Positions 47,240-56,535 of a stretch of 64,000 bases of DNA are shown here, in pieces (position 1 is the stretch's first letter; each line of letters opens with the position of its first letter). A program made the translations under genes and the position numbers. The stretch spans positions 124,001-188,000 of the forward strand of contig NW_023501037.1 of assembly GCF_014066305.1 (NCBI RefSeq), in the 5' to 3' direction. The notes beneath the pieces are model-generated. The model saw nothing but the letters and a program-made list of their open reading frames with translations. It did no database searches and was not told where the DNA came from. The DNA is from Letharia columbiana (lineage: Eukaryota; Ascomycota; Lecanoromycetes; Lecanorales; Parmeliaceae).

Positions 47240-48025
47240 TCTCCAATTAATGCACGTGACAGGAGGTTTCCCCTCAAAGTGGAAAACCACGGTCATATGT
47301 TACTGTTAAGAGGCTGTAACAGTGCTGGTGTGCACAGTCTGTCGATAACGACAATGGTGCACCCGAGTAGGGGGATAGCCCCAGTGAGGGCCACTCCGTT
47401 AGCACGGGGCTACGCCCAACCGGAGCCATCCTTTGGCCCTGATTATGAAGACTTGTTTATAATTTGAAGGGCTGGTGGTAGGCCAATGATACATCTCGAG
47501 ATCGCTTCCTTAGTCTCCTGACATCGGTCGCCAGAGATGATGCGTCTGGTGACCCTTTTAGCCCCAAACCACTTTTCTCGAAACATGAGGCGTATCGACT
47601 TTTGAGACTACACAGCGATGATTTTCTTCAAAGAAAAAATAATCTGTAGATCCATTGATTTGTTCTATACATACTCTCATCGGCCGCAGACCCTTCTGGG
47701 CCTCATCTTCTTGGTGCGCTTTCTCTCACGGGAGTGTTCTCGTGGGAGAGGTCTTCTCCCTGGGGAAACGTTTCTGTTGAAATGATGTCCAGAGAGATCA
47801 GTGCTCAGTCGCGAGAGGGGCTCCTATAAACCCTCTGGTTCTTGGAGAGGTGGGCTCCGGGAAACAAAGGCCTAGGAGGTTTCCCGCTCCTGGGCATAAT
47901 GTCTTGAGGCCCACCTCTGAAAGGATCCTAGCTCTTGAGGGAAGTATATGGTTGGAAAGTAAGACTTCTCGACTGTACCAGACCACATGGAACACCCTCT
48001 GGTCTCTGAATGTGAAGCGTTCATA
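47240..48025. other. Spacer with small inverted repeats
   Basis: No gene recognised. Several short stem-loops are visible: GGTCGCCAGAGATGATGCGTC with its GGTGACC partner (about 47,527-47,555), CTCTCACGGGAG with CTCGTGGGAGAG (about 47,722-47,755), and GAGAGGTGGGCT with AGGCCCACCTCT (about 47,843-47,920). The last pair is 70-80 bases apart. This may be a decayed transposable element or a structured non-coding transcript; the sequence alone does not decide. Confidence 0.35.
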
Positions 48026-48028
48026 TAT

Positions 48029-48200
48029 ACGTAGGCTTGTGGGAGGCCTTCACTTCCGGCCTCTTTCGCTTCGGCATGATGCAGCCGGATGGATCATCGA
48101 CCTTGGCCTGGGGATATGGGAATATGCTCAAGGCAAATGGCGTTGAGAAACCCGTTTAGTTTAGTCGGAAGACTAGATCGTAATTAGGCAATGAGTAAAT
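48029..48200 (-). repeat. Diverged duplicate of the DUF7730 gene 5-prime end
   Basis: On the plus strand this stretch (GGAGGCCTTCACTTCCGGCC, TCTTTCGCTTCGGCATGATG, GAGAAACCCGTTTAG, AGGCAATGAGTAA) aligns with 40,350-40,510 (GGAAGGCCTTCTCTTCCGGG, TCTTTCGCTTGGTCATGATT, GCGAAACCCGTTGTGG, AGGCAATAAGAA). The match covers the first about 15 codons of the minus-strand DUF7730-like gene (here M-PKRKRPEVKA versus M-TKRKSPEEKA) and about 120 bases upstream. It has the same orientation as its parent. No continuing coding sequence of that gene follows, so this is a promoter and start-codon fragment. Confidence 0.75.
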
Positions 48201-48474
48201 GGGGCCAGCTATTTGTCGAGCATCTTGCAAGGCCGAGAAAAACTCTTCAAGAGTGTGAGTAGGCCTAAGCGTGAGAGATGAAGTGCATTTGCAGGTAGTC
48301 AAACATTCAGATAAGAACAGCAACTCATGCTTGAAAAGGTGATCTACACAAGATGCATGCCGCCGTGGTCGCAAGAGCTGACCGGGGATCTGGGTATAGT
48401 ACAAACGCCAACCCATGCTTTCGTATTTCGTAGACTCATGAGCTCTGACATGGTACCGCCTCAGAGTCATGACC

Positions 48475-49460
48475 TCACAGACAGGCGAAGGTGTCATGCG
48501 TAGCGCTAAACGGAAGATCGTAAGGATCTGGGCTCCGTAAATGTCGGGATCCTCCTTTTTCAAGGCTCAAGTCCTCTCGCGAATTATAATCGACAACTTG
48601 CAAGGCCCCGATATCAATATTCTCAGTTGTAACACTAGGTGTCCTCTGATCATCACTCATGCCCCTTGTTTGTAATGCCCATCCCATATGTCCACTGGAA
48701 CTTGCCGCATCTGGGGCGGTGTTGCATAGCGGCTTCGTGGAATCAACGTCGTCCATTTCGAAATCTGTACCCTCTGGAACGACGGCCGCCTCCCTCGCTT
48801 TTCCTACTCTTCCATGTTGCGCCTTGAACGTTGCTGTGTGTAGTACTTTATGAAGCAGAGGCTTGTTGACACGCTGACGTTGGCCATGTACTCTGGTATG
48901 AGAATGCGATACTGCAATGATGTTGTTAGAAGCGCAACACATCAAGGGTCAAGCGTACCGACCTTTCTGCTTCGACTTTGCAGCTTCAATTCTGTTGCCG
49001 TAATCCCAGATCCACAAGATCATTGCTGGCCAATTTCGACGACATCCGATAATTTGAAACGACTGAACGCGTTTTCCGAAAGCAAAGATGTCAATGACAC
49101 CGCCGCGACTCGGTCTGAGGCGAAGGCTACCGAGAAACGAGTCCTAGATGGATGATCAGCAGTCGAGCTTACTGCGCGGTGGAATTGGGGATGTACGTGG
49201 AAGTCGATCCACCAATTATTGGGTCCCCCCTTGTCGTACAAAGGATGGCATGTGCTCATAGGCTTCTTGCGATAGAATCGTGGATCGATTCTTGGCCATA
49301 ATCCCAGCAATCTCAGCACGCCGTCTGACCAGTTCCGGTCCTCTGTGATTAACTCCTTGATGATGCTTATGTGACCACGAGGATCGCATTCGAGCTCCTC
49401 GTCATCGTCTTCGTCGCGTAAGAGGGCCCTCAATTTGCGCGTGTCAAGCGGTGGAAGCAT
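48475..49460 (-). CDS. Hypothetical three-exon protein, 274 residues
   Basis: Exons 49460-49173, 49062-48963 and 48911-48475 join in frame with good donors (GTAAGC, GTCGGT) and acceptors (TTCAG, TGCAG). The product starts MLPPLDTRKLRALLRDEDDD (acidic), continues IIKELITEDRNWSDGVLRLL, NNWWIDFHVHPQFHRA, then SFQIIGCRRNWPAMILWIWD and YGNRIEAAKSKQK. The C-terminal half (VSHSHTRVHGQRQRVNKPLL onward) is hydrophilic and probably disordered. The central tryptophan-rich block looks like a folded core. I do not recognise a family. It sits in the accessory block next to the STAND gene on the same strand. The exon structure is reasoned from frame and splice sites only. Confidence 0.5.
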
Positions 49461-50108
49461 GGTGGGTTGTTAATTGAGCAGATCAAGCAGATCAAGTATG
49501 ATTGAGTGGGAGATGTTGTTGTCGCGGAATTATTCCGCGCTAGCGTGATGACCCGGCAACCAGGAACACTAAATGCCTGTGAGGGCAACCCTTTTGAGTG
49601 TCACGTTCACACACATATTTCAACAACACCGGGTCAAAAACTCACAGAAGGTCCTCTAGCTCTGCTTCTCGAAAGGTTTGAGCGAGAATATATTAATCGA
49701 AGTCGGCCTTGAAGCTATTCCACATCGTGTTTTCAGGCCGTAAAGTCGAAGCGTCGGAGGCGAATCTTGTTTATTCTCCATACATCTCATTGATAAGGTA
49801 TTCTTCTACAGTCTTATTCGAAGTGCTCACTACGGTGATATCCTGCAGTGGAGTATTATCTTATCTTCTGCCCAGATCGCTGGCAAGTCTTCCGAAATTT
49901 AAAAAGATCTCTTAGCTCACTTCCTATTTGATGTGCCAAGCTATCTTAGCCCTTTTGAGCGTTGTCAACAGGGTGAACACTTACGCTCGTAAAACACCTC
50001 CTTGTTCCTTGTGCATGAACAGAGTTCATCCTTTTTTTACCGAATATATACATAAATCAACACGCGCTATCGGTCACAACGTTATTTCATCTTTCTTCAA
50101 TCATCACC

Positions 50109-52493
50109 ATGTCGCATCTAGGCCAGAGACAGTTCGAAGTCCTTGCAGGTGCTAAGTCCCCCTTCCTTCCGCGTGAGGATCCTAGTAAGAAGAATCTCCC
50201 GAAAGGTATTAAGAATGGTGCTAAGAAGGGCTCTGAGAAGAAAAAGAAGGTGTGTACATTTCGAGGCGATTGCTTTCTGATCGGTGTTGCGATTTCATTT
50301 GTGTGACATGCTTCGTAAACAAGAGGAATTTCTAGCACATAAATCGCTCCTGGACTTAAACCTTTAACTTGCATCCCTCTTCAAGATGAGGCATGCTAAC
50401 TTTGAATACTCCAACAAGGGTCCGTCTGGCTCGACCTGGAACGAGTTGCATCTCAAATGGTTACATGTTCTCTGCGAATCTGGTTACGACCTGAAGGACA
50501 TTTTTTCCCGAGAAAGCGAGCTTTCGCAATCTGGCAAGATCGCTACAAGCCTTCGAGAAAGTCTCGACGGAGAGTGGGGTTGGATTTGCGCAAATGATCA
50601 CGAGTTATCAAACTCGATCTTTGCCCGTCTTCAAGCCTTAGTACTCCGAAGGGAAGAAGCCGACGCCTTCAACACGCATTCCAACACGCAGTCAAGTACT
50701 CAGCACTTTACGCCACCCTCCGCGAAAAGCCAGTCAGTAACTCCTCAGCAACACCCCCGGGGCACACAGGACTTTCTACGAGAACGTGGTTCACCAAGCC
50801 TCTTCCCGCCACACAAATGGGGTTTAGATCCCCAGCTACACATGCCTCAGTCCCAGAGTCGGAAGCGACAACGAGATGAAATAATGAGCCCTCGGCGAGA
50901 ACGCGATGGGCCCATGATTCCCCCGAGACAACTCGAAAGCGCACCAACTTCTCACAATATGGGAGGGTCACCAGCTCCCCGACAACAGACAACAAGTCAT
51001 CAGCAACAAATTTCACCAACAACAAGTCGCCACTTGCCCCCTCTCAGTAGCCCGTTGACTCATCGGCCACAAGATCCAAAAACACCTAGTCATGAGATAC
51101 AGAGTCAAACGACACCAGGTCGCCACATGCCCCCTCTCAGTAGCCCGATAATTTATCGGCCACAAGATCCAAAAACACCTAGTCATGAGATACAGAGTCA
51201 AACGACACCAGGTCGCCACATGCCCCCTCTCAGTAGCCCGTTAACTCATCGGCAACAAGATCCAAAAACACCCAGTCGTGAGATACAGAGTCAAACGACG
51301 CCTAGTCTTTACAAGACCCCTCTGAAGCAGTCGTCAATTACTTGGCAACAAGATCCAAATACACCCTGCCGTAAGGTAGAGATTCAAACGACACGTGGTG
51401 GTCAAAAGGACCCTCCAAAAAACTGGTCTGAAACTCAAGGTCTCGGCGCATCTTCCACTATAGCGTCGCAACATCGAGGATCGCAGTCTGCGACCTATGA
51501 TGAAGAAGGGGATGGCGATGAAGAGAAGGATGATGAACAGGATAGGGAAGAAGAGGGAAATGATGAAGAGGGAAATGATGAAGAGGAAAATGATGAAGAG
51601 GAAAATGATGAAGAGGATGAAGAGGATGAAGAGGATGAAGAAGATGACTTGGAGGAAGGAGAAGATGCTGGCGGAGCCTCGGAAGCGGCTTCATATGACA
51701 AGTCAGAGAAAGATGTTGAGGCTGCCGGACTGACCTTTCTGTCTCTTGTACACGACGCTATCAACAAAACCAAGAAAGGCGTGGAAGCCAAAAGAGTAGC
51801 GGAGCAGAACTTGAAGGTGACGGTGATGTCAGTTGCCTGGACGACCTTCTCAGACATCAACATTGCTGAATGAAGATACGTAGGGATCCGCGTCCGCATC
51901 GCATAAAGATTGATGGAATAGATATGTCGACACACCCTGACTTAGTTTTAGAACTTGTGTTTGGCAAAAAGAAGCAAAGAAAAAAAATCGGAGTGGTCTT
52001 AGAGGTGTGTACTATTCTAGAATTCCCAAGACTCTTCATAAACACGGTTGCTAACACTATGCTCAGTTCAAAAAGAGGGATCACAAATTGAACGACGAAG
52101 AGATATTGGCACAAGAGGTCTCGGAGTTGCTCGGCACGGTCCTGGAAAAAAAGGCAGCAAGGAAACAGAAATCATACAAGGTGGGTTCCCTACCCTGTTC
52201 TGGTGAAGTTGACTCAACAATTGCTGTAGTCATATCTTATCTCCTGGCACGGCCTGAAGGGCTATATCAGCCGTTTCTACGCAACCAGAGAGTACCTGAA
52301 CCAGCTTCAAGAAAACTCACGAGGTCTTCAAGACCTAGATCCCCCTCAAGTAAGACGTTCAGAAGAATTCGATCTCACCAAGTCCGAAGAACGAATCAAC
52401 TTTGCAATTGGATGTGCACGCATAGCGGTAGAGGAGCTGCTGAAGTTTGAACGCAATCAGACGTCTGGTTTATTGGAGCGCGTCCGCGCGTAG
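50109..52493 (+). CDS. Repeat-rich protein with PD-(D/E)XK-like nuclease core
   Basis: I read five exons (50109-50249, 50386-51816, 51876-52004, 52067-52180, 52230-52493) giving 692 residues. Residues 1-47 are basic and Lys-rich. A folded segment follows (GPSGSTWNELHLKWLHVLCE with SGYDLKDIF). Next is a long Gln/Pro/Ser-rich region with three 31-residue repeats (HMPPLSSPLTHRPQDPKTPS type), then an acidic Glu/Asp tract. The C-terminal 170 residues look folded: RPHRIKIDGIDMSTHPDLVL, IGVVLEFKKRDHKLNDEEIL, AQEVSELLGTVLE and SYLISWHGLKGYISRFYATR. Pro545-Asp546, Glu567-x-Lys569 and Gln583 fit the PD-(D/E)XK nuclease core with its following Q helix; intron 4 splits the E-x-K. Intron 51817-51875 removes an ATGA stop-start overlap that would otherwise suggest two ORFs. 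The nuclease reading is my inference. Confidence 0.6.
51028..51306 (+). repeat. 93-bp coding minisatellite, three copies
   Basis: Three tandem 93-base units start at 51028, 51121 and 51214 (CGCCACWTGCCCCCTCTCAG). Each encodes 31 residues of the disordered region in the nuclease-like protein. The second and third are nearly identical; the first is slightly diverged, and a fourth degenerate unit follows to about 51,400. Copy number is likely to vary between strains. Confidence 0.9.
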
Positions 52494-52499
52494 CGAAGG

Positions 52500-52740
52500 G
52501 CAGTTTACCACTTTTAAACTCTTTGCGTCTTTCTTCTCTACCATCGCCAACAGCAGAGCTACGTCCACCGCAGCAAGCGCGAGTACCATGGCAAACACAT
52601 CATGCGATCAAAGACGGCGCCTCCTAGCAATGGGCTCAGCAGTGACGCGGCCATCATCACCCATCCGATCCATCTGATCGCCTGCCCGATTTTCTGTTGT
52701 CCAAATGTGTCCATCAGAATTGGTTGGCTGACAGTTGGGG
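52500..52740 (-). pseudogene. MFS transporter gene fragment, frameshifted
   Basis: The minus strand encodes a recognisable piece of an MFS drug exporter: MDTFGQQKIGQAIRWIGWVM, MAASLLSPLLGGAVFD, then after a frame change MVLALAAVDVALLLAMVEKK with DAKS. In the DHA1 exporter family this order is helix five, loop, helix six. The frame change near 52,600 and the absence of the rest of the transporter on either side mark it as a relic. It is a different MFS gene from the intact one at 23.7-25.4 kb. It abuts the 3-prime end of the nuclease-like gene, tail to tail. Confidence 0.7.
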
Positions 52741-53006
52741 TTTGACTGTCGTGGGGTTTGCAGCCGGGCTGCCCTAAACTCAATTCTGGGGTTTAGGAGT
52801 GAAAATAGGTCTAGGAGTCAAAAGCACTGTCGGTTGAGCTATATTCGCGCCTTCCATTAAGAAAGACGCCTTGGCAAAAGGGGGGCGCCGCCATCATTGG
52901 CCGGATATCACCCAAAGAAATCAAAATAACACATGGGGCTCCCTTGATTACATGTTATCCCATTACCACCTTTTCTCCAGCCTCGGAGTGCCCGTAATCG
53001 ACCGGA

Positions 53007-53513
53007 TCAATGTGCATATAAATCCGTCAGTTGAACATGAGATCCATTATACAAAAACAGCGCCTCCAAACTAGACGAGGCAGTGAATTCGTACGAGGTC
53101 ACGTCATACACGTTCGGTGCGTCGCCCCTGACCCTGGCCCCGAATCTGTATTTGTTGCCGTCCATGGGACTGGACTTATTCTTGTGGTCCGTCCAAAATG
53201 ACTCATCTGCTCGAACATATAAGCTTCGTGTATGAAAAAAATCCAGATCGAGACTTACAAGAGCCAAGAGTAGCCTTCCCTCCCACGCTACCGTTTCTCC
53301 ACTCTCATCTAATACCGAGCGGATAATGTTGGCCTTCGCCTCACATTGGAGTCTGAAATAAGGGAACGATTTGACTGAGAGCGGGTCGATTGGGTCACGA
53401 GCGATGAGGTATTTCATGTTTTCGCCTTGAAAATGTCTTTCGACCTCAACGTTGGAAGAGAAAGCCGTAAGGATGGGGGATGCAAGCAGGAGGGCATGAA
53501 TCGTGTAATGCAT
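53007..53513 (-). CDS. Small secreted protein, candidate effector
   Basis: A single exon for 168 residues from the ATG at 53513; the frame also has an earlier ATG at 53564, but the later one puts a signal peptide (MHYTIHALLLASPILTAFSS) at the N-terminus. The mature protein contains VEVERHFQGENMKYLIARDP, FPYFRLQCEAKANIIRSVLD, TVAWEGRLLLALVSLDLDFF, SLYVRADESFWTDHKNKS and a C-terminal VTSYEFTASSSLEALFLYNG. Only one cysteine is visible, so it is not a cysteine-knot protein. It has alternating beta-strand-like hydrophobic residues and could be a small beta sandwich. No family is recognised. It lies between decayed genes and close to transposon-rich DNA, a common setting for lineage-specific secreted proteins. 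Confidence 0.65.
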   Translation of the reverse strand: MHYTIHALLLASPILTAFSSNVEVERHFQGENMKYLIARDPIDPLSVKSFPYFRLQCEAKANIIRSVLDESGETVAWEGRLLLALVSLDLDFFHTRSLYVRADESFWTDHKNKSSPMDGNKYRFGARVRGDAPNVYDVTSYEFTASSSLEALFLYNGSHVQLTDLYAH

Positions 53514-53519
53514 TCTTGG

Positions 53520-54065
53520 AGTCAGCGATGGAGTTGGCGAGATTACTTCATGACGGGAGTGCATGCGGTGCGATGAATTCGAGACAAGAGTGTGATTTGT
53601 AAAATGAATCTAGGAGGAGAGCGTGTTTGAATATCCAGGTTGGATGATCTACTCTACTCCTCAGCTCTCTCTGGGACGGTATTAGCTACAGTAGAACAGC
53701 AGGCGGCTGGTAAAAACATGTGGCCGGAATGGCCAAATATCCCAAAAAGAGAACAGCACCGCATCAGCATTACACCACAACGTGTTTCTAAAACCACACA
53801 GTCTCTCTGACGTCAAACCATCTCGTTAAAGCACCCGTCTTGGGTAACGACCTTCCTGATCGATCGTGGCGTGACAACCCTTCCTGGGCCTCGCACCGAG
53901 ACATTTCGGATTTCATAGTCTGTCTCTCGATTCACGCACCCCCCTTTAATGTTTTCATTGTCCTCGCTGATCTCAATGGACCCCGGAGACGAAAGAGCGT
54001 CAGCTGATCAGCTCAGTCAGTGGTCTTGACCCTAACGCGGTCGTAGTAACCTATTTCTCTGTATC
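53520..54065. other. Spacer without recognised gene
   Basis: Likely promoter of the minus-strand secreted protein. No other feature seen. Confidence 0.3.
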
Positions 54066-54069
54066 TGTA

Positions 54070-54634
54070 TCAGTCTTCGTGATGATTTAGCCTGTATGCT
54101 TTGCAAGCTGGACTCAAACCTATTCTATTATTCAGGTTGAATGGGATCTTTACGCTTGGCCCCAAGAAGAGGGTATAATTGTCAGTGTGCCCGCCAACAA
54201 GCTCCTTACAAAAACCCCCACCCACCCTAAATGCCCCTTGCTGTGCGTCCCGGCCTGCGATAACTGCGATGGTTGTGGCATTGCAGGACACTGTGTTGAC
54301 AAATAGGTGGTATGTGACCCGAGCACACAACGCGACTGTGGGCATTGGGGAAGAGGAAGGTCTTGATGGATGCTTGATATTTGAATTCAAGTGCTACTTC
54401 ATCGGTCTCTGTGCGGACATATAAGAACAAATCACCTGCGCAGGATGCCATGGGCGGAGAGAAGGAAGCCATATTGTTCATAGGAGGGCATCTCAGGAAA
54501 GGAGTTATATGGGAACCAGGTATCGTTTTTCCTTCAGAGTTCCAGATCTGCTCCAATGATTGAACTATTTCTGACAGACCTCCAACGAGCATTTTCCGAT
54601 CTATAATAAGGTGGTTCCCAAACTGAGTAGGCAA
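54070..54634 (-). pseudogene. Unknown gene, probably frameshifted; paralogue of 46.75-47.2 kb
   Basis: One minus-strand frame (from 54634) reads MLVGGLSEIVQSLEQIWNSE, GDLFLYVRTETDEVALEFKY and QASIKTFLFPNAHSR. Another (to 54070) continues collinearly as VTYHLFVNTVSCNATTIAVI, AGRDAQQGAFRVGGGFCKEL and HTDNYTLFLGPSVKIPF. The pieces look like one protein joined by a frame change near 54,350; no intron with normal signals fits there. An alternative is an intron upstream (GT near 54,520 to GCGCAG near 54,449) removing the first piece. A diverged copy near 47 kb shares both sides of the change, so the frame change could be older than the duplication. No function recognised. Confidence 0.4.
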
Positions 54635-55080
54635 ATCCGAGGCTTGTCAAGTAGAGCAACGGACTAGTGACTCACAGACGCCACAACTGACCTTTTCACC
54701 GCACGGTGTACCAATAATTCTGAGAAGATGGAACTGGAGAGCGAGCACTGCGTAGGTAGTTTGCATCACACGGACGCCATTTACCCTCCTAGACAAACAG
54801 CCCTTATACACCTAGTCAAAACCTTTCAACAGCCTCGCCAAGCTTTATGCAACCTCGCCGGCCACACTACACTCCCCTTCCTAGGATCGAGGGCTAACAT
54901 CAAAAGGGTTATTTTCTTTCCCAATGAATAATTCCAGGCACTATGAAGACAGAGCCCAGCCTATGTTTCTGTTTGTAGCGTGTCCCCCAGATCCATCTCC
55001 TTTGAGCATTCGCTCCGACCTCCCAAGCCCTCACGATCCCTTTCCCCAGCTTCCGCATGGTTTCGGCTCCAACGTCGCCA

Positions 55081-55192
55081 AATTACTAATTCATACCCCA
55101 AAAGTATGGATCCTTACCGAATCATACCCCTAATTACTGAATCATACCCCTACACCAAATTTCACCCAAATATGGGGTATGATTCGGTAATT
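55081..55192. mobile_element. MITE-like palindromic unit, copy 1
   Basis: A 112-base unit with inverted ends: AATTACTAATTCATACCCC at the left and GGGGTATGATTCGGTAATT at the right. The ends match the consensus AATTACCGAATCATACCCC with one or two changes. Inside, the end motif is repeated twice in direct orientation around CCTTACCGAATC and CCCTAATTACTGAATC, then CTACACCAAATTTCACCCAA. No coding capacity. The same unit occurs at three other places within 1.4 kb. Confidence 0.75.
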
Positions 55193-55197
55193 GGGCT

Positions 55198-55288
55198 AAT
55201 TACTAATTCATACCCCGAAACTATGAATCCTTACCGAATCATACCCCTAATTACTGAATCATACCCCTAGGGGTATGATTCAGTAATT
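55198..55288. mobile_element. MITE-like unit, copy 2 (internally deleted)
   Basis: Starts AATTACTAATTCATACCCC and ends GGGGTATGATTCAGTAATT. The internal CACCAAATTTCACCC part is missing, so the two inner motif copies meet at CCCCTAGGGG, a perfect palindrome. A further lone end motif (GGGGTATGATTCGGTAATTT) follows at about 55,299-55,319. Only 5 bases separate this copy from copy 1. Confidence 0.7.
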
Positions 55289-55443
55289 TGCCATTACTTG
55301 GGGTATGATTCGGTAATTTGCCATTCATGATAAAAATCGCAAAGGAGAAAATTCGCGACCTGGGCCATCCGACCATAGAAAAGAGGAACGTATTCAATGG
55401 GTGACCTACCAGCTTAAATACATCAGACGAAAGCCGAGTGGGT

Positions 55444-55598
55444 GTTAGCAGCAGCCCCCACGGGGGCCCTATTTAGGTTCAAATAGGGGTGTCTGGCTGT
55501 CAAGCGCAGACACCCCCGGGACCAGGCTTTTTTTGCGCTTGACAGCCAGACACCCCTATTTGGACCTAAATAGGGCCCCCGTGGGGGCTGCTGCTAAC
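55444..55598. repeat. Hairpin with 64-bp arms
   Basis: The arm 55444-55507 (GTTAGCAGCAGCCCCCACGG ... GCTGTCAAGCGC) is the reverse complement of 55535-55598 with a single mismatch (T/C in TTAGGTTC/TTAGGTCC). The 27-base loop contains CCCCCGGG and a T run. It is GC-rich within an AT-leaning region. It could be a foldback MITE or part of a structured transcript. No coding. Confidence 0.9.
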
Positions 55599-55654
55599 AG
55601 TGGGCTAAATTTGGCCCCCCAGCCTATTTACACCCAGTCTGTGACTCTCACACA

Positions 55655-55745
55655 CTCCTAATAGTCTACACAGAGAAAATAAAAAGCACCGCAACACCAT
55701 TATACCAGCGCCATTAGGAATCGAACCCAATACGAACTAAATACC
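55655..55745 (-). repeat. tRNA-related repeat (SINE-like), copy 1
   Basis: On the minus strand, TTGGGTTCGATTCCTAATGG reads as a tRNA T arm (stem TTGGG/CCTAA, loop TTCGATT) and contains a perfect pol III B box, GGTTCGATTCC (about 55,717-55,728). The rest does not fold as a complete tRNA; the 3-prime side continues CGCTGGTATAATGGTGTTGC and a T-rich tail. A diverged copy lies near 62.1 kb. A decayed tRNA-derived SINE is the simplest reading. Confidence 0.4.
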
Positions 55746-55771
55746 TCTAACAACACACAGCAAGTTTGGTA

Positions 55772-55873
55772 AATTACCGAATCATACCCCAAATTTTGGT
55801 GTAGGGGTATGATTCAGTAATTAGGGGTATGATTCGGTAAGGATTTATAGTTTCGGGGTATGATTCGGTAATT
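55772..55873. mobile_element. MITE-like unit, copy 3 (inverted)
   Basis: Starts AATTACCGAATCATACCCC and ends GGGGTATGATTCGGTAATT, both ends perfect against the consensus. Internal motif order is reversed relative to copy 1 (TTTGGTGTAGGGGTATGATT comes first). Confidence 0.75.
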
Positions 55874-55964
55874 AGCCCTTCGGTAATTTGCTATTGCTTG
55901 GGGTATGATTTGATAAGGATCTTAAATAAAAGCTTTTTTATATAAGGGGGTTTAAAAAAATTAA

Positions 55965-56038
55965 AGAGAGGGGGGGGGGGAGGGGGTGAAAAATAATAGT
56001 AAAAAATTTTTTTTTAAAAAGGGGTTTTTTTTAGGGAA

Positions 56039-56070
<32 letters not shown>

Positions 56071-56207
56071 CAAAAAAAAAAAAAAAAAAAAAAAAATGTG
56101 GGGGGGGGGGGGGGGGGGGGGGGGAAAAGGAAAAAAAAGGAAGAGGGGGGAGGGAAGGAAGGAAAAGACACCCCCCAAAAAAAAAAAAACCCCCCCCCGG
56201 GGTGGGG

Positions 56208-56286
<79 letters not shown>

Positions 56287-56287
56287 T
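55965..56287. other. Degenerate G/A homopolymer stretch, suspected artefact
   Basis: The sequence decays from normal into almost pure runs of G and A (G runs of 20-30, A runs of up to 60). This is unlike the microsatellites elsewhere and unlike natural fungal DNA. It looks like failed consensus or low-quality read sequence bridging a gap. Frames predicted here (poly-Phe, poly-Gly, poly-Lys) are meaningless. Confidence 0.75.
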
Positions 56288-56356
56288 GATTATCTCCTTC
56301 GTAGTTTGAGGCCACTTTGACAACTTACCAAATAAATCATACCCCAAGCAATGGCA

Positions 56357-56468
56357 AATTACCGAATCATACCCCATATTTGGGTGTGATTTGGTGTAGG
56401 GGTATGATTCGGTAATTAGGGGTATGATTCGGTAAGGATTCGTACTTTCGGGGTATGATTCGGTAATT
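56357..56468. mobile_element. MITE-like unit, copy 4 (inverted)
   Basis: A 112-base unit with perfect ends AATTACCGAATCATACCCC and GGGGTATGATTCGGTAATT. Its reverse complement matches copy 1 through the whole length, including CCTACACCAAATCACACCCA. It lies 67 bases from the LTR retrotransposon. Confidence 0.8.
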
Positions 56469-56535
56469 TGCCCCAACGAAGACTCTGGTGAATGCAACAT
56501 CTTCGCGTCTCGCCAACCAGCGACCGCGCTGCAAT

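Noticed and set aside
48156..48563. 135-codon minus-strand frame (RLALRMTPSPVCEVMTLRRY)
   Set aside because: Partly overlaps the duplicated DUF7730 promoter fragment and the tail of the three-exon gene; no domain and no splice link could be defended.
51870..51873. ATGA stop-start overlap suggesting two coupled ORFs (as in some mycoviruses and retroelements)
   Set aside because: A 59-base intron (51817-51875) with GT donor, CTGAAT branch-like site and AG acceptor removes the overlap in phase 0 and joins both parts into one protein, which is simpler in a nuclear gene.
55961..56500. Poly-Phe/Pro/Gly/Lys frames
   Set aside because: Encoded by degenerate homopolymers that are probably sequence artefact.
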